Assembly: GCA_016938175.1 (NCBI GenBank)
Contig: JAFGVE010000022.1
Span: 46,840-110,839, forward strand
Source: Campylobacterales bacterium
GTDB taxonomy: Bacteria > Campylobacterota > Campylobacteria > Campylobacterales > Sulfurimonadaceae
Direction: 5' to 3'
Length of the DNA stretch: 64,000 bases
Below the pieces are notes generated by a model, which saw nothing but the letters and a program-made list of their open reading frames with translations, made no database searches and was not told the DNA's origin. Made by a program: the position numbers and the translations under genes. Below are positions 1 through 7,625 of this stretch, in pieces (the first letter of the stretch is position 1; each line of letters begins with the position of its first letter).

Positions 1-323
1 ACAATAGCCGCTATACCCATCCAAAAGCCACTTAATTGTGTAGCATAAATAGCTTGAAAAACGAAAAACACGGGCACAAGTACAAAAGTTAAAAAGTCTG
101 CAAAACTATCAAGTTGAATGCCAAACTCATTTGAGAGTTTATATTTACGAGCTATTTTTCCATCAAAAATGTCAAATGCTCCTCCAATCCATGCAAATAT
201 GCTTGCCGCAAAAAAATTATTTTGTGCAATAAAATAGACTGCAAGTAGTCCTGCTGTAATATTTACAAATGTAAAAAGATTCGCAAGATTAAAGTGCGAT
301 GATGGCGTCCAGAGAAATTTCAT
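1..323 (-). CDS. CDP-alcohol phosphatidyltransferase (PssA-like), 5' part only
   Basis: The reading frame starts at an ATG at 323-321, preceded by an AAGG-type ribosome site, and runs off the left edge, so only about 107 residues are visible. They show hydrophobic segments and the family motif DG-x2-AR-x8-G-x3-D-x3-D (seen as DGKIAR, then G, D and D), which binds the metal and CDP-alcohol in the membrane. The family makes phospholipids from CDP-diacylglycerol. PssA (phosphatidylserine synthase) is the most likely member, but phosphatidylglycerophosphate synthase or another CDP-alcohol enzyme cannot be excluded from the N-terminal part. A TATAAT on the minus strand at 359-354 is a plausible -10 box with a leader of about 24 nt. 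Confidence 0.75.
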   Translation of the reverse strand, partial: MKFLWTPSSHFNLANLFTFVNITAGLLAVYFIAQNNFFAASIFAWIGGAFDIFDGKIARKYKLSNEFGIQLDSFADFLTFVLVPVFFVFQAIYATQLSGFWMGIAAI

Positions 324-400
324 TCTTTACCTTTTTTTAGTTATTAGAATGAAATTATACCTTTATTTAAAAAAATAAAAATTATTATACAATGACGATT

Positions 401-721
401 ATGAAGAAACTAAAAAATCTAATACTCCTATTTTTACTCTTCTCATTTGGCTTTTTAGTCATGCACGACTTTGCTATACCAGAGTCTGATTTCAACATTG
501 AGAAAAGTCTCAAGATCGTAGAGAGTGGCGAAAAAAGCTCTATGCTAAAAGTAGAAAAGGTTTCTGATAACATACATAAAACTATTCATACACTTGTAGC
601 TGTAAGAAATGAACGCTTAGTTTATATCGCAGCTCCCCTTGTGCAACAAAAATCTTCAAGTACTCGACAGTGCTGTAGTTCTAATAACCACCATGTTTTA
701 GAACGTCCTCCTTTAAGCTAA
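401..721 (+). CDS. small membrane-anchored protein with CC/HH tail, head of efflux operon
   Basis: Unrecognised protein of 106 residues. It has a basic N-terminus, one hydrophobic segment (about residues 5-22) that could be an uncleaved signal or anchor, and a probably periplasmic remainder. Near the C-terminus sits a QCC-SSNNHH stretch, which suggests metal binding (inference). An in-frame ATG lies at 392, but the -10-like TATTAT/TATACA at 383-391 would place the transcript start at about 395-398, so the ATG at 401 is preferred; it gives a typical signal-like MKKLKN start. It is followed after 49 nt by the TolC-like gene and probably belongs to the same metal-efflux operon. It could be a metal sensor, chaperone or accessory factor of the pump; no family is recognised. 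Confidence 0.6.
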   Translation: MKKLKNLILLFLLFSFGFLVMHDFAIPESDFNIEKSLKIVESGEKSSMLKVEKVSDNIHKTIHTLVAVRNERLVYIAAPLVQQKSSSTRQCCSSNNHHVLERPPLS

Positions 722-770
722 CCAATTCCCCTTAACACATATAAAATAGATAACAACAAAAAGGTTAGCA

Positions 771-1967
771 ATGAAATATATATTATTGGTAATGTTTGTA
801 CTCTTTGATACTCTGTGTGCACAGACACTCGAAGAGATATTGGCTTTACATAAAGAGAGCTCTTTTGTAAAGAGCATAAATTTTTACAAAGACTCGCAAG
901 TGGCAAAGAACTCTTTAACAGATAGTTTCGAAGCTCCACGAGTAGGTTTAAAAACTGCATACGCTCAGGAGAGTGCTGAAGATGGTTTTGAGTACGCTGT
1001 TGGATTTTCCCAAACAGTGACAAGCCCTTTTAGCAGTGAATCAAAAAAGGCACTTAAAAATAGTCTTAACTTAGCTCTTACACAAGAGACAAAACATGAA
1101 CTGCACATTGTGGAACTAGAGATTACCTCTAAATATTATGGAGCATGTAGTAGTAAAGCACTTTATGAAGTAGCACAAAAGCTACAAAAAGAGCAAAAAC
1201 AGGTTTTACAAGCACTTTTACAAGCATATAAAGTTGGAGAAATATCTAAAAAACAGCTACTTTTTCATAAGTTTGATGCAGTAAAACTAGAACAAAATAT
1301 TTTAGAGTTTCAACGAATTTATCAAGAAGAGTTCTCTGACTTGGTTCGTAGTATAGGAGCTGGAGAATTAAAGAGTCTTGACTGTAATGACTTAAATCCT
1401 CCGCAAGAGAAGATAGTTTTAAAAGATGTACTTGAGCATGGAGAGGTAAAACGAGTTGAGTATGAAAAGAGTGCGGCTTTAGCAGCAACAAATATTTATG
1501 ACACAAGTGTTTCGGATTTAGGATACGAACTTTTATATGAGCATGAGCTTCAGACAGAACGTTATAGTTTCATGTTGAGTATTCCTCTTGGAGGATTAAG
1601 TGAGCAAAAAGAGCTCTTACGTAAGGAAGCAATGAATCGGAGCAGTGCGTATACACATGAGCGAGATGCTTTAATCTATAGTCTGAAGCAAGAGAGCGGA
1701 CGTGCACAGGAGCTGCTTATATCGCTATATAAAGAGTACGCATTATTAGAAAATGATCTACTTCCTATGAGTGAAGAGTTGTTAGAGTTGGCTAAGTACG
1801 CTTATGATGAGGGTGAGGGAAGTCTAATGGAGTATTTGGATGCTAGTCGCTCTTTTAAAGAGACAACTATTGAGAGTTTAGAGATTAAAAAGCGTTACTA
1901 CAAAGAGTTGTTTGAACTCTATAAAGTTGCAGATATGGAATATGGAGAAAAAATATGTATAGAGTAG
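771..1967 (+). CDS. TolC-family outer-membrane efflux protein
   Basis: A 398-residue protein with a signal peptide (about residues 1-17, ending LCA before Q) and long amphipathic helical stretches typical of outer-membrane efflux proteins, including a C-terminal repeat with the GEGSLMEYLDASRSF pattern seen in CusC/CzcC-type channels. It would form the outer-membrane and periplasmic tunnel of a tripartite efflux pump. It overlaps the adaptor gene by 13 nt, which indicates translational coupling. It is somewhat shorter than the usual 420-480 residues, in keeping with the compact HME-type channels of this group. Membership of the family rests on architecture and operon position. Confidence 0.85.
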   Translation: MKYILLVMFVLFDTLCAQTLEEILALHKESSFVKSINFYKDSQVAKNSLTDSFEAPRVGLKTAYAQESAEDGFEYAVGFSQTVTSPFSSESKKALKNSLNLALTQETKHELHIVELEITSKYYGACSSKALYEVAQKLQKEQKQVLQALLQAYKVGEISKKQLLFHKFDAVKLEQNILEFQRIYQEEFSDLVRSIGAGELKSLDCNDLNPPQEKIVLKDVLEHGEVKRVEYEKSAALAATNIYDTSVSDLGYELLYEHELQTERYSFMLSIPLGGLSEQKELLRKEAMNRSSAYTHERDALIYSLKQESGRAQELLISLYKEYALLENDLLPMSEELLELAKYAYDEGEGSLMEYLDASRSFKETTIESLEIKKRYYKELFELYKVADMEYGEKICIE

Positions 1968-3016
1968 TAGTTTTTTGTCTGTTTGCAGTCGTATTGCAAG
2001 CAGCAACAATAAAAATGTCTCAAGAGCAAAAAGATAGTTTAGGAATAAAAATTCAAGAGGCTGTAGAGATATCGAAAATCGCTCTAAGTTCTTATAATGG
2101 ACAAGTTACTCAAAGTCAAAAGGATACTTTAGAGATTAGTTTTGCACATGATGTTATTGTAGAGGAAATTTATATAGAGAAGTTGAGTAAAGTCAAAAAA
2201 GGAGAGAAGCTTTTACGTATTAGTAGTCCTTTGCTGATCGCTTTACAAAATGAGTATATCCAAGCATATCTTGAGGTGCAAAATAGTGTAAAAACTTATG
2301 AGAGAGATAAGCTGTTGTATGAAAATGGTGTTATAGCAAATAAAAGATTGCTTACAACAAAAAGAGAGTATGAGTCACTCCTTGCAAAACAGTTTTCTTT
2401 AGAAAAAGAGCTTGTCGTACGTGGCTTATCTCAAAAACAAATTGCAGGGATTTTAGAAAGTAGAAGTGTTATCGCTTCACAAAATATATATGCTGGACAA
2501 GATGGGTATATTTATGGATTATATGTTAGTGTAGGTTCTCATGTTGATGCAGGGGTGTCTTTATTAAAAATGTATGTCAACGGAAAACAGTATATAGATA
2601 TTAACGTACCATTGAGAGTAGCAACGACACTTTCTTTGGAAGATAGTTGTATTTTTGAGGATTATAAAGCAAAGATAGTTGCTATCTCAAACGTAGTAGA
2701 TGTAGATTCACAAACCCTTTTAGTACGTGCTGAAATACTTAATCCTGATGGAGTCCTTATTAATGGTATATATGAAGTAATACTTTTAAAGAGTGTACAA
2801 AGTGCTGTAAAAGTGAAAAAATCTGCACTTGTATTTGTTGGAGAACAAGCTTATGTTTTTAAAGAGACAACTAGTGGGTTTGAGGTTATAGCAGTGAAGA
2901 TAGTTCAAGAGGGTCCAGTTTGTTATGTGATAGAGTCAACTTTACACTCTGGTGATAAACTAGCTGCGAGTGCAACAGCGGCACTTTTAGGTGCTATGGA
3001 GGAAGAAGATGAGTGA
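1955..3016 (+). CDS. RND efflux periplasmic adaptor (HlyD/MFP family)
   Basis: A 353-residue protein with an N-terminal signal (about residues 1-17), then the lipoyl/hairpin arrangement of membrane-fusion proteins: a first half-lipoyl (near VIVEEIYIEKLSKVKKGEKLLRI, written here only as a pattern of G-x-L-L), a helical hairpin around residues 90-165, a second half-lipoyl (YGLYVSVGSHVDAG), and a beta-barrel. It would link the CusA-like pump to the TolC-like channel. Its start has GGAG at a good distance and overlaps the end of the TolC gene; its stop overlaps the start of the pump gene by 8 nt. Its partners point to metal cations as substrate. Confidence 0.85.
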   Translation: MYRVVVFCLFAVVLQAATIKMSQEQKDSLGIKIQEAVEISKIALSSYNGQVTQSQKDTLEISFAHDVIVEEIYIEKLSKVKKGEKLLRISSPLLIALQNEYIQAYLEVQNSVKTYERDKLLYENGVIANKRLLTTKREYESLLAKQFSLEKELVVRGLSQKQIAGILESRSVIASQNIYAGQDGYIYGLYVSVGSHVDAGVSLLKMYVNGKQYIDINVPLRVATTLSLEDSCIFEDYKAKIVAISNVVDVDSQTLLVRAEILNPDGVLINGIYEVILLKSVQSAVKVKKSALVFVGEQAYVFKETTSGFEVIAVKIVQEGPVCYVIESTLHSGDKLAASATAALLGAMEEEDE

Positions 3017-6000
3017 AAAACTTGTTGCTTTTGCACTCAATCAGCGTTTTTTAATTCTTCTTCTAAGTGCTGCAATACTTTTTTTTGGCACATCAGCGAT
3101 GCTCAAACTTCCTGTTGACGCTTATCCGGATGTGGCTCCGACACAGGTAAAGTTGATTTTAAAAGCTTCTGGAATGACTCCTGAAGAGGTTGAGTCTCGT
3201 GTAACAACACCAATAGAACAGAATTTACAGAGTATTCCAGATCAAGAAGTTGTACGCTCTCTTTCAAAATATGGTTTGTGTGATATTACCATAGATTTTA
3301 AAGACGGAGTTGATATATATTGGGCAAGACAACAGGTTGCACAACGACTGAGTGAAGTTATGGATTTACTTCCTTCAAATGTCAGTGGTGGACTTGCACC
3401 TATTACAACGCCACTTGGTGAAGTACTTATGTTTACCATTGAATCAGATAGCCTTGATTTAATGCAAAAAAGAACACTATTGGACTGGGTTATAGCAAAA
3501 AGAGTTGCAGGAATAGATGGTGTTGCAGGTGTTAATGCTCTAGGTGGCTATGTCAAAACTTATGAGATAGTTCCTGACTCTGTTAAGATGCAAAGATTTA
3601 ATATAACACTTAAAGATATGCAAGAGGCTTTAGAAAAAAATAATCAAAATGAGGGTATCGGACGTCTTTCACTTGGAGAGCAGTCTTTATATATTCGTTC
3701 CGAAGGAAGATTAAAAAATCTTAATGATATACGTAAGTTAATCGTCAAAAGTGTAAATAATAGGGACATACGGATAGAAGATATTTCCACTGTTTCTATA
3801 GGTTCTCTCACAAGAGCAGGTTTTGTGACTAAAGATGGTAAAAATGAGGCTGTTCAAGGACTTATACTCTCTAGAAAAGGTGTCGATACTTCTGCTGTAC
3901 TTACTCGAGTCAAAGCAGAATTAAAAAAGATTGAAGCAGATTTACCAAAGGGAACGAGCATTAATATTTTTTACGACCGTTCAGATTTAGTTTCAAAAGC
4001 CATAAATACTGTCTCTAAAGCACTTATAGAAGCGCTTATTCTTATAGTCATTGTTCTATTTTTGTTTTTAGGAAACTTTGCTTCAGCATTTAGTGTGGCT
4101 ATTATCCTCCCTTTTGCAGGTATGATGACTTTTATAGCCATGGATTACTTTGGTATTTCTGCTAACCTTATGAGTTTGGGTGGTCTTGCCATTGCCATAG
4201 GGATGCTTGTCGATGCTGGTGTTGTTATGGTTGAAAACGTCTCTGAACATTTAAGCAGTAGTGAGCATAAAAATGAATCTAAAATAACTTTGGTTTTACG
4301 TTCAGCACAAGAAGTTGCCTCACCGATATTTACTGGTATTTTAATTATTATTATTGTTTTTTTGCCCCTTTTAACGCTTGAGGGACTAGAAGGAAAACTT
4401 TTTGTTCCTGTGGCGTTGAGTATAGTTTTTGCCTTAAGTGCTTCACTTATCTTAGCTCTTACGTTTATTCCTGTCGTAAGTTTTTATGTTTTAAAGCAGG
4501 CTCCAATGAAACAAGTGGCACTCATGGCTTTTTTGGAGCGAAACTATTCTAGAGTTTTAGCTTTTGCTCTGAAACATCAAAAGAGTTTTTTTGTCGGTGC
4601 AGGAGTTTTATGGGTTGCTGCATTTCTTGCATATTTAGAGGTTGGAAAAACTTTTATGCCTGAACTTGATGAGGGAAATGTGATTATAGGGGTTGAGAAA
4701 AATCCATCTATATCTTTGCAAGCGAGTCTGGATATAGATTTAAAGATTCAGCAAGCTCTATTAAAAGAGGTACCGGAAATCATATCTATAGTAGCTAGAG
4801 GTGGTTCTGACGAGATAGGACTTGACCCTATGGGGCTTAATGATACGGATACATTTTTGGTACTTAAACCAAAAGAGGAGTGGAGGGTTCCATCTAAGGA
4901 GTGGCTTTTAGATGAGTTTCGCCGTGTTCTAGATGGTTTTGTAGGCATTGAGTACAGCTTTACACAACCTATAGCTATGCGTGTTTCAGAGATGATTAGC
5001 GGCTCACGAGGAGATATAGTAGTAAATATCTATGGTGAAGATGCAGCAAAACTTGAAAGTATCGCTAAAGATGTTGCAAGAGTTATAGAAAAGATAAAGG
5101 GCAGTAGTGATGTTTATAAGAAAGCGAATGAAGGAGTGGCATACTGGGAACTTCACTTTAAAGATTCAGCTATGGCACGTTATGGTATTGATAGGGATGA
5201 ACTTTCACTCTATCTGCAGACATACGTTAATGGAGTGGGAGTTGGAATTATTCAAGAGGAACTACGACGTATACCCCTTATGATAAAAGGAGAAAAAGAG
5301 TTTCAAGAGAGTATGACATATAATAAAAATCTTCTATATGTTTTAGATAATGGAGGTGTTATTCCTATTAGTGAACTTGTCTCTTTTGAGATGGTCTTAG
5401 GTCCTGTTGGTATAGATCATGAAAATACTATGCGTAAAAGTCTTGTTCAGACAAATGTGGTAGGTAGAGACCTGGTAGGTTTTGTCGATGAGTTAAGTCA
5501 GCGAGTTGCAACAGAGATTTCACTTCCTTCAGGTTATTATATAGAGTATGGTGGAGAGTATAAAAATCAACAACGTGCTGCCAAACGTCTCTCTTTTGTA
5601 GTACCTTTAAGTATAGGACTGGTATTTATTCTCTTGGTAATGACCTTTAACTCTTCTTTGCAAGCATTTTTAGTACTTTTAAATATCCCTTTTGCATTGA
5701 TTGGAGGTGTTTTTGGACTTTACTTTACGGGTGAGTATATGAGTGTTCCTGCTAGTGTTGGATTTATTGCTTTGATGGGTATTGCTGTTTTAAATGGTGT
5801 TGTAATGATAAACTATTTTAACTACTTAAGAGCAACGGCAAAAGATTCGCTTGAAATAGTAAAACTAGGAGCAATTAGACGTTTAAGACCTGTTTTAATG
5901 ACTGCATCTATTGCAGCACTTGGACTTATTCCCATGCTTTTTGCAACTGGGCCTGGTTCTGAAATACAAAAGCCTTTGGCAATAGTGATTATAAACGGTT

Positions 6001-6074
6001 TGGTATCATCCACATTTTTGACACTTATTCTTTTACCGTTGCTATACTATAACTTTGTCTTAAAAAAAGGATAA
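3009..6074 (+). CDS. heavy-metal RND efflux pump, CusA/CzcA family
   Basis: Inner-membrane pump of 1021 residues, close to the family's usual length. The N-terminal transmembrane helix is followed by a porter domain (PVDAYPDVAPTQV is a typical HME-RND signature), a central helix bundle with GGLAIAIGMLVDAGVVMVEN (the HME TM4 region, resembling CusA more than the DFG-type CzcA), a second porter domain, and a C-terminal bundle. It uses the proton gradient to drive metal export through the adaptor and channel encoded just upstream. The start at 3009 is chosen over 2991 because GGAGG lies directly upstream. The metal cannot be read from the sequence; Cu(I)/Ag(I) is more likely than Zn/Co/Cd on the TM4 motif. 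Confidence 0.9.
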   Translation: MSEKLVAFALNQRFLILLLSAAILFFGTSAMLKLPVDAYPDVAPTQVKLILKASGMTPEEVESRVTTPIEQNLQSIPDQEVVRSLSKYGLCDITIDFKDGVDIYWARQQVAQRLSEVMDLLPSNVSGGLAPITTPLGEVLMFTIESDSLDLMQKRTLLDWVIAKRVAGIDGVAGVNALGGYVKTYEIVPDSVKMQRFNITLKDMQEALEKNNQNEGIGRLSLGEQSLYIRSEGRLKNLNDIRKLIVKSVNNRDIRIEDISTVSIGSLTRAGFVTKDGKNEAVQGLILSRKGVDTSAVLTRVKAELKKIEADLPKGTSINIFYDRSDLVSKAINTVSKALIEALILIVIVLFLFLGNFASAFSVAIILPFAGMMTFIAMDYFGISANLMSLGGLAIAIGMLVDAGVVMVENVSEHLSSSEHKNESKITLVLRSAQEVASPIFTGILIIIIVFLPLLTLEGLEGKLFVPVALSIVFALSASLILALTFIPVVSFYVLKQAPMKQVALMAFLERNYSRVLAFALKHQKSFFVGAGVLWVAAFLAYLEVGKTFMPELDEGNVIIGVEKNPSISLQASLDIDLKIQQALLKEVPEIISIVARGGSDEIGLDPMGLNDTDTFLVLKPKEEWRVPSKEWLLDEFRRVLDGFVGIEYSFTQPIAMRVSEMISGSRGDIVVNIYGEDAAKLESIAKDVARVIEKIKGSSDVYKKANEGVAYWELHFKDSAMARYGIDRDELSLYLQTYVNGVGVGIIQEELRRIPLMIKGEKEFQESMTYNKNLLYVLDNGGVIPISELVSFEMVLGPVGIDHENTMRKSLVQTNVVGRDLVGFVDELSQRVATEISLPSGYYIEYGGEYKNQQRAAKRLSFVVPLSIGLVFILLVMTFNSSLQAFLVLLNIPFALIGGVFGLYFTGEYMSVPASVGFIALMGIAVLNGVVMINYFNYLRATAKDSLEIVKLGAIRRLRPVLMTASIAALGLIPMLFATGPGSEIQKPLAIVIINGLVSSTFLTLILLPLLYYNFVLKKG

Positions 6075-6088
6075 TGATAACTTCTCTC
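6070..6088. promoter_or_regulatory. Fur-box-like site 1
   Basis: The 19-mer starting GATAATGATAAC matches the Fur consensus GATAATGATAATCATTATC at 14 of 19 positions, with the left half nearly perfect. It overlaps the stop codon of the upstream pump gene and lies 43 nt from the stronger site 2. Function as a Fur site is inferred. Confidence 0.4.
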
Positions 6089-6112
6089 ATAATTGTTAAG
6101 TAAGATGTAAGT

Positions 6113-6127
6113 TGATAATTACTATCA
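6113..6127. promoter_or_regulatory. Fur-box-like site 2 upstream of porin-feoAB
   Basis: TGATAAT-T-ACTATCA fits the 7-1-7 Fur model TGATAAT-N-ATTATCA with a single mismatch. It lies 31 nt before the porin start and upstream of feoA and feoB, as expected if ferrous-iron uptake here is repressed by Fur with iron bound. Confidence 0.65.
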
Positions 6128-6157
6128 TTTCCAACTTTAATTAGGGAGATGGCAATT

Positions 6158-7387
6158 ATGAGATTTAGTTTATTGCTATTTTTATTTCTCTCTGCTATTA
6201 ACGTAAATGCTCAACAAGAACGATTTGATTCTGTTCGTGAAGCTATAGATGCTTTTGGTGCTTTGGAGCAAAAGGAACTTACAGAGGTAGATAGAGTTAA
6301 AAAGATGTTTCAAGAAGGAAAGGCTTCGGGACAATTAAAAGCTATCTATGCAGTTGCTCCTGAACCAAATGAACCTTATGCAACTGCACTTGGAGGTATT
6401 GCCAAGTATGAGCTTGCAGAATATAGAGGTTTTAATTTAGGAGCAGCACTCTATTTTTCTGTAGATGTACCTTATATGTCAGGAGAAGGAGAGACGCACA
6501 GTAGTGAACTCTCTTCGAGTAGGGAGCTGTATGCAAACGTAGCCGAAGGGTATGTAAACTACCGATATGAGGACTTTAATTTACGTGCTGGCCGACAACT
6601 GTTAAATACACCATTGGCAGATAGCGATGATATACGTATGATTCAGAATAGTTTTGAAGCGTACACGCTTGGTTATACATATAATAATATTGAGTTCCTT
6701 GCAGGATATTTGAGTTCATGGAGTGGTTATGATGCAGGACTCGATACAAACTGGGTTAAAACTGGTGAAGATGGTGTCTTTTTTGGAGGTGTCTCATATG
6801 GGCAAGGGTTTGAGTATGATTTATGGTACTACAATATAACCGGTATTTGTAATGCGATTTATGCTGATTTAGGAATTGAGTATCATGTAAATAACAGACT
6901 CTTTGTTCACGTAATGGGTCAGTACTTGTATGAAGAAGAACTTCAAAACAGTAACTTTGCAGCGAATATTTATGGTTTTTTAACTGAAGTAGTCGTAGAT
7001 GGTCTTGGCGTGAACGTATCTGTTAACAGGTCTAAAAAAATTGCCAATAAGCAGAGCTTTAGTGCTTTTGGTGGAGGTTCTTTATTTACAAGTATGGATA
7101 CGATGATACTTGATAATATTAGCTATGATAGTGACGTTTTTGCATACGTCTTAGGAACAACTTACAAATATAAAGATATAAGCTTTCTTTATGCATATGG
7201 TGATTTTTTAGCACAAGAGAGTAGTTTAGGGAGTGATATACATATTCTCGAACAAAATATGGGGATGGGCTATAATGTTAGTGAAGCCTTTGTTATAGGA
7301 GCGATTTATGCTACTCAAAAAGATTTTTCAGATGATGAAAACAGCTGGGATAGAGTTCAGTTGATGCTCAGTTATAATTTTAAATAA
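6158..7387 (+). CDS. outer-membrane porin linked to FeoAB
   Basis: A 409-residue protein with a signal peptide (about residues 1-19, ending NVNAQ) and a body of alternating hydrophobic and aromatic beta-strands ending in ...LMLSYNF K, as in porins of the Opr/Campylobacterota type. The start at 6158 is preferred to 6149 because AGGGAG lies 9 nt upstream of it and would abut the earlier ATG. It ends 10 nt before feoA, so porin, feoA and feoB probably form one transcript below the Fur-like sites. The likely role is an outer-membrane entry route for ferrous iron or another small solute; the substrate is inferred only from context. Confidence 0.75.
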   Translation: MRFSLLLFLFLSAINVNAQQERFDSVREAIDAFGALEQKELTEVDRVKKMFQEGKASGQLKAIYAVAPEPNEPYATALGGIAKYELAEYRGFNLGAALYFSVDVPYMSGEGETHSSELSSSRELYANVAEGYVNYRYEDFNLRAGRQLLNTPLADSDDIRMIQNSFEAYTLGYTYNNIEFLAGYLSSWSGYDAGLDTNWVKTGEDGVFFGGVSYGQGFEYDLWYYNITGICNAIYADLGIEYHVNNRLFVHVMGQYLYEEELQNSNFAANIYGFLTEVVVDGLGVNVSVNRSKKIANKQSFSAFGGGSLFTSMDTMILDNISYDSDVFAYVLGTTYKYKDISFLYAYGDFLAQESSLGSDIHILEQNMGMGYNVSEAFVIGAIYATQKDFSDDENSWDRVQLMLSYNFK

Positions 7388-7397
7388 AAGAGAAAAT

Positions 7398-7625
7398 ATG
7401 AAAACGTTACTAGATTGTCACAAGGCATGTAAGGTGAAAGTCTTAAAGCTAAATGCCAAAGATGAGTTAAAGCAGAGACTAATATCTTTTGGAATTATGA
7501 AAGAGGCTACTATAGAAGTTCTTGAACATGCTCCGGGGAAAAGTACAATAGAGATTAAAGTAGGTAAAATGCGCATAGCACTGCGTGCACAAGAAGCGGA
7601 GCTTATCGAAGTGGAGAAGATATGA
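7398..7625 (+). CDS. feoA: ferrous iron transport protein A
   Basis: A 75-residue protein with the SH3-like FeoA fold pattern: a central RLISFGIMKEATIEVLEHAPGKSTIEIKVG segment (described by the conserved L-x-x-x-G-I/M and G-x motifs) and a C-terminal RAQEAELIEV strand typical of the family. FeoA is a small cytoplasmic partner of the FeoB transporter. Its stop overlaps the feoB start by 4 nt (ATGA), so the two are translationally coupled. Confidence 0.93.
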   Translation: MKTLLDCHKACKVKVLKLNAKDELKQRLISFGIMKEATIEVLEHAPGKSTIEIKVGKMRIALRAQEAELIEVEKI

